From NCBI RefSeq assembly GCF_011752065.1, contig NZ_JAAIJY010000008.1, forward strand, positions 26,262 through 90,261: DNA of 64,000 nt. Reading direction: 5' to 3'. The translations under genes and the position numbers were made by a program. The notes beneath the pieces are model-generated. The model was not told the origin of the DNA. It saw only the letters and a list, made by a program, of their open reading frames with translations, and did not search any database. Below, piece by piece: positions 47,747 through 57,762 of the stretch (position 1 is its first letter; every line of letters begins with the position of its first letter). The DNA comes from Actinomyces sp. ZJ308 (GTDB lineage: Bacteria; Actinomycetota; Actinomycetes; Actinomycetales; Actinomycetaceae).

Positions 47747-48753
47747 CAGCCCACCACCCGGGCCCCGGCCACGGGGGCGTCGGCACGCAGGACGTCGGCG
47801 ACCAGTCCTGAGGCCGTCAGGGCGCGCGAGACCCGCTGGGCGCTGCCGGGGTCCTCGACCAGGGCGGCGATGGTGGGGCCGGATCCGGAGACGATGGCGC
47901 GCAGGGCCCCGGCCTTCTCGGCCACGGCGATGACCCGGGCCAGCTCGGGGCGCAGGTCGAGGGCGGCGGTCTGGAGGTCGTTGTGCAGGGATGCGGCCAG
48001 GGCGCGGGCGTCGCCGGCGCGCAGGGCGGCGGTGAGGGCCTCTGGCACGTCTCGCACGGCGGGCCCGCCACCGGAGCCGGCTGCGCCGGCACCGACCAGC
48101 TGATCGAAGCGGCGGAAGACCGCCGGCGTGGACAGACCCTCCTGGGCCAGGGCGAAGACCCAGTGGTAGGAGCCCCGGGTCATGATCGGGGTGACGAGGT
48201 CGCCGCGGCCGCTTCCGACGGCGGTGGCCCCGGTCAGGGGGAAGGGCACGTCGGCCCCGAGGTCGGCGGCCAGGGCGGAGAGCTCGGGCAGGGAGAGGTT
48301 CGTGCCCCACAGGGCGTTGCAGGCCACGAGGGTGGCGGCGGCGTCGGCCGAGCCGCCGGCCATGCCTCCGGCGACGGGGACGCGCTTGCGCAGGAGGAGG
48401 TCGACGCCCTCGCTGACTCCGGTGGTCTCGGCCAGGAGCGCGGCGGCCCGCACGGCCAGGTTGGAGGCGTCGGTGGGGACGTCGGCGTCGGGCTCCTCGA
48501 GGGTGAGGGTGACGGCGCCGTGGTCGCGCGCGGACTGGCGACGAGCGGTGACGGTCTCGATGAGGCGCACCGCCTGGAACACCGTGATGAGCGGGTGGTA
48601 GCCGTCGGGGCCGGGAGCGCCTGCGGACAGGAAGAGGTTGACCTTGCCGGGGGCCTCGACGCGCACGGAGCTGGCCGAGCCGCTGCGGGGCGGCGGCATC
48701 GAGGGATCGCGGGGACCGGTGGGACCGCCGGGAACGGCGCGCAGATGACTCAT
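47746..48753 (-). CDS. ispE: 4-Diphosphocytidyl-2-C-methyl-D-erythritol kinase
   Basis: The GHMP-family kinase of the MEP isoprenoid pathway phosphorylates CDP-methylerythritol on the 2-OH. It has 335 residues. Motifs: [26 protein letters not shown], the ATP-binding [15 protein letters not shown] and [15 protein letters not shown] 28-residue N-terminal extension precedes the domain. ATG overlaps the rsmA stop by 4 nt, so rsmA-ispE-ABC-F form one operon, the order seen in other actinobacteria. Confidence 0.93.
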
Positions 48754-49850
48754 GACTGCTCCTGTGAGGTGGCGGGAGGCGTTGGCGCGGCGGTCTCATC
48801 GGCGTCGATGGGGTGCAGCGCCTCGGCCAGGGCGGCGAAGGCGGTGATGTCGAGGGTCTCGCCGCGCCGCGCCGGGTCGATGCCGGCGGCGCGCAGGGCG
48901 GCCTCGGCGGCGTCGGCCCCTCCGGCGAGCCTGGCCAGGGCCCGGCGCAGGGTCTTGCGCCGCTGGGCGAAGGCGGCGTCGACGACGGCGAAGACCTGCT
49001 CCCGGGTGGCTCGTGTGACCGGGGGCCGACGGCGGACGAGCTCGACGAGGGCGGAGTCGACGTTGGGCACGGGCCAGAAGACGTGCCGGGAGATGGTCAG
49101 GGTGCGGCGGGCGGCGGTGTACCAGGCGGCCTTGACGCTGGGGACGCCGTAGGTGCGCGAGCCGGGCGCGGCGGCGAGGCGGTCGGCGACCTCGGCCTGG
49201 ACCATGACGGTGACGGTCTCCAGGCCGGGCAGGGCCTCCAGGACGGTGAGCAGGACCGGGACGGCCACGTTGTAGGGCAGGTTCGCCACGAGGCGGGTGG
49301 GCGACTGCGCCCCGGCACCGCCCAGGGACTCGGGGCCGGTGATGCTCAGCGCGTCGGCCTCGATGACGCTGAGTCGACCGGCGGCCCGGGGCATGCGGTC
49401 GGCGACGGTGACGGGCAGGGCCCGGGCCAGGACGGGATCGATCTCGACGGCGATGACTCGCGCCCCGGCCTCCAGGAGGGCCAGGGTCAGGGAGCCCAGG
49501 CCCGGACCGATCTCCAGGACGGTGTCATCGGGGCGTACGCCCGCGCTGGAGACGATGCGACGCACGGTGCCGGCGTCGTGGACGAAGTTCTGCCCCAGGG
49601 TCTTGGTGGGGCGGATGCCCAGCGCCTGGGACAGTCCCCGGACCTCGGTGGGGCCCAGGAGACCGGCGGCCCGAGAGCCCATCGATGCCTCGAGCTCCTG
49701 AGGCTCGTGAGGATCCTCCTGCTGGAGGGGATCACAGGCGGGGTCGGATGAGGCCTCAGCGGCGGCCTCGCGGGCTCCTGCAGGGTCAGGTCCGTCCGTG
49801 CGGGCGGCTCCTGCCGGGGGCACCTGTGCATCGGGTACCGGCGACGTCAT
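48750..49850 (-). CDS. rsmA: 16S rRNA dimethyladenosine transferase
   Basis: KsgA/RsmA dimethylates A1518 and A1519 of 16S rRNA. It has 366 residues, of which about the first 75 form an acidic Pro/Ala/Glu-rich extension not needed for the fold. The core has [11 protein letters not shown], the SAM site [23 protein letters not shown] and the catalytic NLPYN in [15 protein letters not shown], then [10 protein letters not shown] and [12 protein letters not shown]. The first gene of the rsmA-ispE-ABC-F operon. Confidence 0.93.
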   Translation of the reverse strand: MTSPVPDAQVPPAGAARTDGPDPAGAREAAAEASSDPACDPLQQEDPHEPQELEASMGSRAAGLLGPTEVRGLSQALGIRPTKTLGQNFVHDAGTVRRIVSSAGVRPDDTVLEIGPGLGSLTLALLEAGARVIAVEIDPVLARALPVTVADRMPRAAGRLSVIEADALSITGPESLGGAGAQSPTRLVANLPYNVAVPVLLTVLEALPGLETVTVMVQAEVADRLAAAPGSRTYGVPSVKAAWYTAARRTLTISRHVFWPVPNVDSALVELVRRRPPVTRATREQVFAVVDAAFAQRRKTLRRALARLAGGADAAEAALRAAGIDPARRGETLDITAFAALAEALHPIDADETAAPTPPATSQEQS

Positions 49851-50020
49851 GGGGACACAGTAACCGGCGTCCGCCTGTTGTCACTGTGAGATATCTGGGA
49901 ACATGCCGCATGCTCTCTGACGACTGGGGCCCCACGAACCGCGTGCGGCCGAGGGGCCCAGGGGCCTGCTCACGGGCGGTGGTGTCGCCTCGCAGCTGCC
50001 GCCCGGGGCCTCCTGGCCGC

Positions 50021-50908
50021 TCAGCCCAGGCCGAGCTTGTCGGAGCAGCCGGGCCACTGCCCCCAGCCGGCCTTGGCCTGAAGCTTCTTGGCCATCTCGG
50101 TCTGGGTGGCGGCGTCGGCCTCGTGGGGGTAGCCGGTTCCGCCCAGGGACCGCCAGGTCTCCAGGGTGAACTGGTACATGCCGTAGAAGCCGTTGCCGGT
50201 GTTGGTTCTCGGGTTGCCGCCGGACTCGCACTGGGCGAGCTTGGCCCAGACGTCGTCGCCGACCTCGCTCTGGCTGCCGTTGCTACCGCCGGATGCGGAA
50301 CCGCCGGAGTCGCCAGAGCCGCTGGAGCCGCCGGAGGACTCCGACGGCGCCGGGGCGGCGGGCGGCTGCGCCTGGGGCTGGGACTGCTCCTGCTTCTTGG
50401 CGGCGCCGGTGCCCACGAGGACGACCTCATCCACCTTCTGGGTGACGACGACCTGCGCGATCGGGGTACGGGAGACCTCCTTGCCGTCAACGGTGGTGAT
50501 CTCGTAGGTGGTGCGCACGACGCCGTCGACTCCCGGGGTGGCCACCTTGGTCTCGCCCTGGGGCAGGTCACTGCTCTCCTGCTGGGTGGAGCCGTGGGGG
50601 TCGGTGGTGTCAACCGTCTCGGTGGTGAGCGTCGAGGTGCTCGGTGCGACTGTGACTCCGCTGCGGCCGCCCTCGGCGCCGAGGGCGTCGATGCGCTGGC
50701 TCGCCGCGTCGGCATCGGTTGTCCGACCGTGCTCACCGACGCGCACGGCGGCGTAGGCGCCGCCGGAGACGGCGATCGACAGGGCCAGCGCCGCCAGGCC
50801 GGCGCGCAGCGCCATGGTGCGCGTGCTTCTGCGCTCCTGGGCCACCTCCTGCGGCACCGGTGAGTCCGGATTATCGGGCAGGGCGTGGCGATGGGTGGTG
50901 GGAGTCAC
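50021..50908 (-). CDS. RpfB-like G5 and resuscitation-promoting factor muralidase
   Basis: The protein has 295 residues. An N-terminal membrane segment or signal anchor (MALRAGLAALALSIAVSGGA, about 31-50) is followed by a G5 domain (about 105-165) ending KVDEVVLVGTG, a Ser/Gly/Pro linker and an Rpf transglycosylase domain (about 215-295) containing WAKLAQCESGGN, with its catalytic Glu, and GFYGMYQFTLETW. It cleaves peptidoglycan glycan strands outside the cell. GTG at 50908 has AAGGA about 9 nt upstream. Its place between rsmA and tatD is that of rpfB in Mycobacterium. Confidence 0.88.
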   Translation of the reverse strand: MTPTTHRHALPDNPDSPVPQEVAQERRSTRTMALRAGLAALALSIAVSGGAYAAVRVGEHGRTTDADAASQRIDALGAEGGRSGVTVAPSTSTLTTETVDTTDPHGSTQQESSDLPQGETKVATPGVDGVVRTTYEITTVDGKEVSRTPIAQVVVTQKVDEVVLVGTGAAKKQEQSQPQAQPPAAPAPSESSGGSSGSGDSGGSASGGSNGSQSEVGDDVWAKLAQCESGGNPRTNTGNGFYGMYQFTLETWRSLGGTGYPHEADAATQTEMAKKLQAKAGWGQWPGCSDKLGLG

Positions 50909-51019
50909 GGGGAGACGTCCTTCCGATCGACGGCGGGTGCCACGGTAGTGGAATGACGAAGGTCCTGACAATAAGCCATCTCACTCCTATGTGAGACGCC
51001 TCTCCCCTTCTATGTGCTC

Positions 51020-51055
51020 GACGGCGCCCGCTCCCCTCGAGGAGCGGGCGCCGTC
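51020..51055 (-). terminator. Hairpin terminator between the two G5 genes
   Basis: GACGGCGCCCGCTCC (51020-51034) and its perfect complement (51041-51055) form a 15-bp stem with a 6-nt loop, 51 nt past the stop of the upstream G5 gene at 51107. No U-tract follows. Confidence 0.75.
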
Positions 51056-51106
51056 AAAGGTGTGACAGGCGGGTGCCGGCCGGATGGGTCGGCAGGCCTG
51101 ACCGGC

Positions 51107-52108
51107 TCAGTACCAGCCGACGGACTCGGAGTGGGCCCAGGCCGAGCAGGGGCTTCCGTAGCGGCCGGAGATGTAGCCCAGCCCCCAGGTGATCTGGGTG
51201 GTGGGGTTGGTGGCCCAGTCGTCGGCGACCTCGCCCATCTTGGTGCCGGGCAGCGCCTGGGGGATGCCGTAGGCGCCCGAGGAGGCGTTCTCGGCCTGGT
51301 AGTTCCAGCTGGACTCGCGGGTCCACAGGCTCTCCAGGCAGGAGAACTCGGAGTCCCCCCAGCCGTAGCCGCCCATCATGGACCGGGCGATGGCCTTGGC
51401 GCTCTCGGGGTCGGTTCCCGCGCCGGGGTCGGCGGCCGGGGCGGGCGTGCTGGGGGCGGAGCCCTCATTGCCCTGGGCGGCCTGGGCAGCGGCGGCGTCC
51501 GCGGCGGCCTGAGCGGCCGCGGCCTCCTGCTGAGCCTGCTGCGCACCGGTGCCCACGAGGACGACCTCATCCACCTTCTCGGTGACGACCACCTGAGAGA
51601 CCGGAGTGCGGGAGATCTCCTTACCGTCCTGGGTGGTGACCTCATAGGTGGTGCGCACCAGCCCGTCGACGCCGGGGGTCTCGACCTGGGTCTGCCCGGC
51701 GGGCAGGGCATCGCTCTCCTTCTGCACCGTGCCGTGAACCTGGGGCTCATCGACGGTGGTGGTGGAGATCTCCGCACTGGCGACCTTGCCGGAGCCGGGC
51801 GCCGGCGTCTCAGTGGCCTTGGACTGCCCGTCGGACTCACCGCCGATCAGGCCGAAGGAGCCGCCCGAGGAGGAGCGCCCCTCGTCATCTCCCGCGGAGA
51901 TGGCCGCGTAGGCGGCACCGGAGACGGCCAGGGAGAAGGCGGCTGCGGCGCCCCCCGCCTTGAAGAGCATGGGGGTCAGCGCGGTCTTGGCCGGGCCTTC
52001 GGCGCGTCGGCGGCCGTGGACGCCGGAGGCGGTCCGCTTCCTGGTGGCCATGGAGCCGAGGCCGGAGAGTGTAGTACTCAGGGAGCTGGTCTGGGAGTGA
52101 CGACCCAC
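51107..52108 (-). CDS. G5-domain lytic transglycosylase-like protein
   Basis: The protein has 333 residues. A signal anchor lies at about 48-70 (LFKAGGAAAAFSLAVSGAAY), followed by a G5 domain (about 125-187) very similar to the neighbour's and also ending KVDEVVLVGTGA. An Ala/Gln-rich coiled linker leads to a C-terminal SLT-like domain with CLESLWTRESSWNY, the Glu being the probable catalytic residue, and ASSGAYGIPQALPGTKM. GTG at 52108 is preferred because GAAGGAAG lies 8 nt upstream. It probably remodels peptidoglycan and is transcribed separately from the Rpf gene. Confidence 0.85.
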   Translation of the reverse strand: MGRHSQTSSLSTTLSGLGSMATRKRTASGVHGRRRAEGPAKTALTPMLFKAGGAAAAFSLAVSGAAYAAISAGDDEGRSSSGGSFGLIGGESDGQSKATETPAPGSGKVASAEISTTTVDEPQVHGTVQKESDALPAGQTQVETPGVDGLVRTTYEVTTQDGKEISRTPVSQVVVTEKVDEVVLVGTGAQQAQQEAAAAQAAADAAAAQAAQGNEGSAPSTPAPAADPGAGTDPESAKAIARSMMGGYGWGDSEFSCLESLWTRESSWNYQAENASSGAYGIPQALPGTKMGEVADDWATNPTTQITWGLGYISGRYGSPCSAWAHSESVGWY

Positions 52109-52462
52109 GATAGAACTTCCTTCGTTTGACGACTGCATGTCACCGTAACCGATGACCCAGGGGCGTGCCAATGCACCTGCTCACACCCCGGTGGCTTGTG
52201 ACCGAAACCGTGCGAGGAGGCCCTGATCCCTCACTGTTCTCCACCTGAGACGACCCTGGAAGAATGATGGCAACCTGGGAACGGTTCGTCCGGACAAATC
52301 CAGTCCCTCCGGAGCTCGCGCAGTCTCTTTCCCAGGACCCTGATCGCGCAGGTCGACCCCCGCAGGACGTCAGGGACCGGTTCTCGCGTCCGGCCCCTCA
52401 GTGCCGTGCTCCCCAGCGCCCCATACCGCTCAGCACTCGCCGGCCCTCGCGGCCGACGGCGA
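52109..52462. other. Non-coding gap upstream of G5 transglycosylase gene
   Basis: This 354-bp gap should hold the promoter of the gene starting at 52108 and the end of the tatD transcript. I looked for a ydaO-type (cyclic di-AMP) riboswitch, common before rpf genes, and found no convincing match. Nothing else stands out. Confidence 0.35.
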
Positions 52463-53389
52463 TCACCAGCTTCCGTAGACCGCCTCGGTGGTGGCCTGCA
52501 GGCGGTGGCAGAGCCGCTCCTCATCCAGCCCTCGCCGCTCGGCCAGGGAGCGGACCGTGTCGCCCAGGAGGTAGGAGGCGTTGGGGCGTCCGCGCCAGCG
52601 CTTGGGAGGAAGGTAGGGGGCGTCGGTCTCCACCAGGAGGAGCTCGTCGGGCAGGACGGCGACCGCCTCCCGCAGGGGGCGGTTGGCCGGGTAGGTGAGC
52701 GGGCCGGCGATCGAGGCGTACCAGCCGCGCTCGGCGCAGGCGGCCGCCAGCTCCGGACCGCCTGAGAAGCAGTGGAAGACGGTGCGCTCGGGGGCGCCGT
52801 CGGCCTTCAGCACCTCCACGCAGGCGCCGTGGGCGTCGCGGTCGTGAATCTGCAGGGGCAGGTCGAGCTCCTTGGCCAGGGCGATGTGGGCCCGGAAGGC
52901 CTCGCGCTGGGCGGCCGCCCCCTTTTCACCGGTGCGGAAGAAATCCAGTCCGCTCTCTCCGACGGCGACCACGACATCGGCGTTCGCCATGAGCGTCTCC
53001 TCCAGGCGAGCCATGACCGAGTCGAGCGGCTCGTCATGGTGCGCCTGAGCTCGGGGCTCGAGCCCGTCGGGGCCGGTCTCGCGCACCCCGGCGTGGAGAA
53101 CGGCCTCGTTGGGGTGCACGGCCAGGGCCACGCGCACGCCCGGCAGCCGCCGGGCCAGGGACAGGCTCTCCTCCCAGGTGGTGACCTCGCAGGCGGAGGT
53201 CACCACGCGGGTGACGCCGACGGCGGCGGCGCGCTCGACCAGCTCGGCGGCACTCAGCGGCGCCTGGGATCCGGGGCCGCCGGCGTCCGCGGCGACCGGC
53301 AGGTGCGTGTGGTTGTCGGTGACCGGGGCCGCCAGTGGCGCGACGGCGTCGGCCGGCGGCCAGGAGCGGTCGCGCTTCCTGGGGCTCAT
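52463..53389 (-). CDS. tatD: TatD-family metal-dependent hydrolase
   Basis: The 308-residue TIM-barrel nuclease of the TatD/YcfH family has the metal ligands DNHTH, VGESGLDFF, IHDRDAHG, HCFSGG and ETDAPYL. It probably acts as a 3'-5' DNase or on D-aminoacyl-linked substrates. ATG has GGAG 7 nt upstream. The metG gene lies just upstream (73 bp), the usual metG-tatD pair. Confidence 0.92.
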   Translation of the reverse strand: MSPRKRDRSWPPADAVAPLAAPVTDNHTHLPVAADAGGPGSQAPLSAAELVERAAAVGVTRVVTSACEVTTWEESLSLARRLPGVRVALAVHPNEAVLHAGVRETGPDGLEPRAQAHHDEPLDSVMARLEETLMANADVVVAVGESGLDFFRTGEKGAAAQREAFRAHIALAKELDLPLQIHDRDAHGACVEVLKADGAPERTVFHCFSGGPELAAACAERGWYASIAGPLTYPANRPLREAVAVLPDELLLVETDAPYLPPKRWRGRPNASYLLGDTVRSLAERRGLDEERLCHRLQATTEAVYGSW

Positions 53390-53462
53390 GCATGCTCCTC
53401 AGGGGATGGGTGGGCACCGGGCGTCCGGCGCGCCACGGCGGAGGCAGCAGCGGGCACCGGGC

Positions 53463-55310
53463 TCAGGAGCCGGTGACGTCGTCGGGCACGGAGTCGGCGT
53501 AGCGGGCCAGCTCGGCCTCGACGATCGACTCGTCCAGCTTGGTGAACACCGGCGTCGGCTTGGCCACGGGCGTGCCGACGACGACCGGGTGGCGCTCCCA
53601 GGTGGGGACGCCCTCGTAGTCGCCGGTGATGATGGGGTAGCCGATGCGACCGTCGAAGGCCTCGGGCAGACGCTCGGGGTCGAGCTCGTCGACCTCCTCG
53701 ATGCGGGGCATCGGGGCGATCTCGCCGCGCCCGCCCAGGACCCGGTCGACGTCGTTGGCGGCGTGCGGCAGGAAGGGCGAGAGCATGAGGTTGAGGTCGG
53801 CGACGACCTGGGCCAGCGTGTGCAGGACCGTGGCCAGGCGGGCCTGGGTGTCGGGGTCCTCGCCCTTGAGCTTGAAGGGCTGGGTGTCGGCCACGTACTT
53901 GTTGGCCTCACCGACCAGCCGCATGGCCTCGCCCAGGGCCGCCTTCTGACGGTGCTGGGCGATGAGGTCGCCCACGGAGGTGAAGCCGGCCTCGACGGCG
54001 TCGAGCAGGGCCCGGTCGATGTCCTGGAGCCGCCCCGGCTCGGGGATCTGTCCGAAGCGCTTGTGGATCATGGAGGCGGTGCGGTTGACGAGGTTGCCCC
54101 AGCCGGCCACGAGCTCGCCGTTGGTGCGCCGCACGAACTCCGCCCAGGTGAAGTCCGCGTCCGCGGTCTCCGGGCCGGCCGCGCAGATGAAGTAGCGCAG
54201 GGCGTCGGCCTGGTAGCGCTCGAGGAAGTCGCGCACGTAGATGACGATGCCGTGGGAGGAGGAGAACTTCCTGCCCTCCATGGTCAGGAACTCGCTGGAG
54301 ACGACCTCGGTGGGCAGGTTGAGCACGCCCAGGCGGCCGGGCTCGCCACCGCGCTCGCCCTGGCCGTTGTAGCCCAGGAGCTCGGCGGGCCAGATCTGGG
54401 AGTGGAAGACGATGTTGTCCTTGCCCATGAAGTAGTAGGACAGGGCCTGCGGGTCGTTCCACCAGGCGCGCCAGGCCTCGGGGTCACCGCTGCGGCGCGC
54501 CCACTCCACGGAGGCCGACAGGTAGCCGATGACGGCGTCGAACCAGACGTAGAGGCGCTTGGTGGGCTGGTCCTCCCAGCCGGGCACCGGGATGCCCCAG
54601 TCGATGTCGCGGGTCATGGCGCGCGGACGGATGTCGCCCAGCAGGTTCTGGGAGAACTTGATGACGTTGGGCCGCCAGGTCCCGGAGGCCTCGCGCTCAT
54701 CGAGCCAGGCCCCCAGGGCCTCGGCCAGGGCCGGCAGGTCCAGGAACCAGTGGGTGGTCTCGACGAACTCGGGGGTCTCGCCGTTGATCCGCGAGCGCGG
54801 GCTGATGAGGTCGGTGGGGTCGAGCTGGTTGCCGCAGGTGTCGCACTGGTCCCCGCGGGCGCCCTCGGCGCCGCAGATCGGGCAGGTGCCCTCGATGTAG
54901 CGGTCCGGAAGGGTGCGGCCGGTCGAGGGGGAGATCGCCGAGCGGGTCACCTGCTGGACCATGTAGCCGTTGTCCCGCACGGTGGTGAACATGTCCTGGA
55001 CCACGTGGTAGTGGTTGCCGGCGGTGGTGCGGGTGAACAGGTCGTAGGACAGGCCCAGGGCCACGAGGTCCTCGACGATGAGGCGGTTGTTGCGGTCGGC
55101 GAGCTCGCGGGCGCTGACGCCCTCCTCGTCGGCGGCGACGAGGATGGGGGTGCCGTGCTCATCGGTGCCCGAGACCATGAGGACGTCGTGACCGGCCATG
55201 CGCATGTAGCGCGAGAAGACGTCTGAGGGAACACCGAAGCCGGCGACGTGGCCGATGTGACGCGGGCCGTTGGCGTACGGCCAGGCGACTGCGGACAGGA
55301 TATGGGTCAT
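53463..55310 (-). CDS. metG: Methionyl-tRNA synthetase
   Basis: The class I synthetase has 615 residues. HIGH is at 18-21 in [11 protein letters not shown], the zinc knuckle [18 protein letters not shown] is near 143-160, and the KMSKS loop has the form KFSSSHG near residue 343. These are the features of the actinobacterial MetG type. It lacks the C-terminal tRNA-binding EMAP domain found in some MetG. ATG at 55310 begins [13 protein letters not shown] directly, so the start is secure. Confidence 0.95.
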   Translation of the reverse strand: MTHILSAVAWPYANGPRHIGHVAGFGVPSDVFSRYMRMAGHDVLMVSGTDEHGTPILVAADEEGVSARELADRNNRLIVEDLVALGLSYDLFTRTTAGNHYHVVQDMFTTVRDNGYMVQQVTRSAISPSTGRTLPDRYIEGTCPICGAEGARGDQCDTCGNQLDPTDLISPRSRINGETPEFVETTHWFLDLPALAEALGAWLDEREASGTWRPNVIKFSQNLLGDIRPRAMTRDIDWGIPVPGWEDQPTKRLYVWFDAVIGYLSASVEWARRSGDPEAWRAWWNDPQALSYYFMGKDNIVFHSQIWPAELLGYNGQGERGGEPGRLGVLNLPTEVVSSEFLTMEGRKFSSSHGIVIYVRDFLERYQADALRYFICAAGPETADADFTWAEFVRRTNGELVAGWGNLVNRTASMIHKRFGQIPEPGRLQDIDRALLDAVEAGFTSVGDLIAQHRQKAALGEAMRLVGEANKYVADTQPFKLKGEDPDTQARLATVLHTLAQVVADLNLMLSPFLPHAANDVDRVLGGRGEIAPMPRIEEVDELDPERLPEAFDGRIGYPIITGDYEGVPTWERHPVVVGTPVAKPTPVFTKLDESIVEAELARYADSVPDDVTGS

Positions 55311-55641
55311 GGGGTCACCCTATCCGGTTCCCGGCCGCTTCAGTCCCCACCGGTCTCATCGGCCGGCCCTGCCGCTCGCCATCCCACTCGATCCCGCTCG
55401 CCGCGCGGCAGAAGTGCTCAGGACCATGTCTCGTCCGCAGAGATCGGTTACCGGCTCACCCACAGTCTCGACCACAGTCTCAGCCACGGCCTGCGCCGTC
55501 TCGCCGGTACCCGGTAGTCTGTCCCGAGTCATGCAGTACCCGCTCGACGCTCGCCGTCTTGTCATGACCGAGCGGCGCACGTGATCATGACCTGTTCCCG
55601 TACGCCTCTGACATGGACACGATGGACCAGGAAGGCCAGTT
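55311..55641. other. Divergent non-coding region metG / membrane protein
   Basis: The 331-bp gap contains the promoters of metG (minus) and the gene at 55642 (plus). CCACAGTCTC is repeated at about 55461 and 55473. No gene or clear structure was found. Confidence 0.35.
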
Positions 55642-56757
55642 ATGTCCCAGTACCCCGGCTCCCCCTACCCCGGCTCCGCGCCCGACCCCCAGTACTCCGC
55701 GAGCTCAGCGGGCTGGCCGGCGAACGGTTACGACCCGGCCCTGGCCGGCGGCCAGCCTTCGCAGTACCCGTCGGCCGCGTCCTTCCAGGCGCCTCAGCCC
55801 GGCTACCCGGGAGCGGCGAGTCAGCCGGCACCGTCGAGGAGTCTCGCGGCTCCGACGGCCCTGGCGGCGGCGGGGCTCGCCATCTTCCTCATCGCCGTCA
55901 TCGGCGGGATCGGCTCAGCGGTGACCCGCGGGCAGTTCAACGCCACGGTCACCAGCCTTCCGGATGACCAGGCCGCCGCGGTGGAGCTGGACAAGGGCAG
56001 CAGCTACGGGCTCTTCTACAGCGACGGCGACGACGCACCGGACTGCTCGGTCACCTCGCCCGACGGCGACGACGTCGCCACGAAGTCCAGCTCGTCGTCC
56101 ACGACGGTCAAGGGCGGCAAGCTGTTCACGACCTTCTCCTCCAAGGAGTCGGGCTCCTACACCGTTGACTGCAACAACACCTCAGGCGTCTCCGTGGGAG
56201 AGATCGTCGCCCCGTCGTCGGCCAAGAGCACCTTGCTGTCACTGTTCGGGCTCGTCGGCTCGATCATCATCGCCGTCATCGGGATCGGCATGGGCGCCGG
56301 CGGCATGGCCTGGCGCTCCAGGCTGGCTGCCGCGGGAGCGACGCCCTCGCAGGCCGCGGCGGACGGATCGTTCAACGTGATGGCCGGCGACCCGATGGCC
56401 GGGGCGGCCCCCGGGGCCCCGGGCGTCTATACCCAGGGAGCCTGGCAGGCGGCCCAGCAGCCTCAGGGCGGGCAGTACGCGCAGCAGCCTCAGTACCAGC
56501 AGCCCGAGCCGGCCGCCCAGCAGGCCCCCTACGCCGCCTCGGCGGCCGGGGCGGGAGCACCCCAGTACCCGCAGACGGCTCCGACCGCGCAGTTCGGATG
56601 GTCGGGTCAGCAACCGGCTCAGCCGGAGCAGCCGTCGGTGTTCACGCAGCCCGTGCAGCAGCAGGGTCAGTACAACCAGCCCGGTCAGCCGGGCCAGCCC
56701 GGTCAGCCGGGATACAACCAGCCGGGCCAGTACAACGGCGGCTGGCCGGCGCAGTAG
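55642..56757 (+). CDS. Pro/Gln-rich membrane protein of unknown function
   Basis: The protein has 371 residues. The N-terminus (1-72) is rich in Pro, Gly, Tyr, Ser and Gln. A membrane helix lies at about 73-95, a small extracytoplasmic domain with two Cys (ALPD-C-S and VDCN, probably a disulfide) follows, then a second helix at about 195-217 and a Gln/Pro-rich tail ending in repeated GQP units. Both tails should be cytosolic. I do not recognise the family; such layouts are common in actinobacterial envelope proteins. ATG at 55642 has GGAAGG 7 nt upstream. Confidence 0.7.
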   Translation: MSQYPGSPYPGSAPDPQYSASSAGWPANGYDPALAGGQPSQYPSAASFQAPQPGYPGAASQPAPSRSLAAPTALAAAGLAIFLIAVIGGIGSAVTRGQFNATVTSLPDDQAAAVELDKGSSYGLFYSDGDDAPDCSVTSPDGDDVATKSSSSSTTVKGGKLFTTFSSKESGSYTVDCNNTSGVSVGEIVAPSSAKSTLLSLFGLVGSIIIAVIGIGMGAGGMAWRSRLAAAGATPSQAAADGSFNVMAGDPMAGAAPGAPGVYTQGAWQAAQQPQGGQYAQQPQYQQPEPAAQQAPYAASAAGAGAPQYPQTAPTAQFGWSGQQPAQPEQPSVFTQPVQQQGQYNQPGQPGQPGQPGYNQPGQYNGGWPAQ

Positions 56758-56782
56758 CGCCCCGCGCGGCCCAGGTGACACG

Positions 56783-56828
56783 ACACGGGTGCCCTCGCCG
56801 ACTCCTTGCTCGGCGAGGGCACCCGTGT
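56783..56828 (+). terminator. Perfect 19-bp hairpin terminator
   Basis: The arms at 56783-56801 and 56810-56828 pair over 19 bp with an 8-nt loop, 26 nt past the membrane-protein stop. It also faces the transcript from the opposite strand. Confidence 0.8.
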
Positions 56829-56882
56829 GCTCATGGCCCCGGGGCGGGTTGCGGACGTCTGTCGGGCGCCGCGGACGCGCCT

Positions 56883-57077
56883 TAAGGCCTGTTATGAACA
56901 GTCTGTTGGGGGCTGCGGGTGCGTCTTAGGTCATGTTGCGACATGTGGGGCTGCGGCAAGGCACGTGACCCGTCGCGGTCGTACCTTAGGGCTCGCGTTC
57001 GAGGGGTAGAGGGTACGAACGCGCGACCTACCCTACGAACACGCGGACGCCTCATCGTGCTTTCGCAACAGGCCTTA
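56883..57077. repeat. 195-bp non-coding segment bounded by 11-bp inverted repeats
   Basis: TAAGGCCTGTT at 56883-56893 and its exact complement AACAGGCCTTA at 57067-57077 bound the segment. An inner hairpin is formed by CGCGTTCG (56994-57001) and CGAACGCG (57016-57023). CTTAGG-type words recur inside. No coding frame is convincing. It could be a small non-autonomous element or a structured RNA. Confidence 0.45.
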
Positions 57078-57104
57078 GGGCCCGGCGGTCCGTGACGACG
57101 GTCC

Positions 57105-57707
57105 TCAGCGGGAGGGGACCAGCTCGATGCCGGCGGCGTGCATGTCTGCCCGTGCGGCTCGACCCAGCTCGGGGCTGACCGGCTCGGTCAGGTCGGTCAG
57201 GACCCGCACCCGGTAGCCCTGCCGGGCGGCGTCCAGGGCGGTGTCCTTGACGCAGTGGGACTCGGCCAGGCCGACGACGTCGACGGCCTCGATCCCGGCG
57301 GCGCGCAGGATGTCCGCCAGGGTGTCCCCGTCGTCGTCGACGCCTTCGAAACCGGAGTAGGCGGCGGCGTACTGCCCCTTCTTGACGGCGGCGTCGGCAC
57401 CCAGGCCGTCCAGGGCGGGGTGCAGCTGGGCCTCGGGGGTGCCGGCCACCCCGTGGACGGGCCAGGTGTCGATGAAGTCGGGCTCGGGCGAGAAGTGCGC
57501 ACCGGGGTCGATGTGCCAGTCCTGGGTGGTGACCACCAGGTCGTAGTCCTGCCTGCTGGAGGACAGGTGGGCGGCGATCCGCTCGGCGACGGCGTTGCCG
57601 CCGGCCACGGCCAGGGCACCTCCCTCGCAGAAGGTGGGTTGGACGTCGACGACGATGAGGGCCCGGCGAGCGCGGGCACCCGGGCCGGTGGGCTGCTCGT
57701 TGCTCAT
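57105..57707 (-). CDS. pncA: Nicotinamidase (isochorismatase-like hydrolase)
   Basis: The 200-residue enzyme deamidates nicotinamide to nicotinate for NAD salvage. It has the catalytic triad context: Asp21 in ALIVVDVQPTFCEGG, Lys in AAVKKGQYAAAYSGFEG and the nucleophile Cys in GLAESHCVKDTALDA. Metal ligands are in TTQDWHIDPGAHFSP. These match PncA rather than other isochorismatase-fold enzymes. It lies downstream of rsmI on the same strand in reverse order (separate stops 56 bp apart). Confidence 0.9.
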   Translation of the reverse strand: MSNEQPTGPGARARRALIVVDVQPTFCEGGALAVAGGNAVAERIAAHLSSSRQDYDLVVTTQDWHIDPGAHFSPEPDFIDTWPVHGVAGTPEAQLHPALDGLGADAAVKKGQYAAAYSGFEGVDDDGDTLADILRAAGIEAVDVVGLAESHCVKDTALDAARQGYRVRVLTDLTEPVSPELGRAARADMHAAGIELVPSR

Positions 57708-57762
57708 GACCCGACCATAGCCGGGCCTGCCGCGTCAGGGGCCGTGGTCGCCGAATCCCGGT

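Noticed and set aside
52109..52300. Possible ydaO-type cyclic di-AMP riboswitch before the G5 muralidase gene
   Set aside because: Searched because such switches often precede rpf genes. The conserved core motifs were not found on the minus strand.
53109..55226. Plus-strand 705-codon frame opposite metG
   Set aside because: Antisense shadow of methionyl-tRNA synthetase, which has HIGH and KFSSS motifs.
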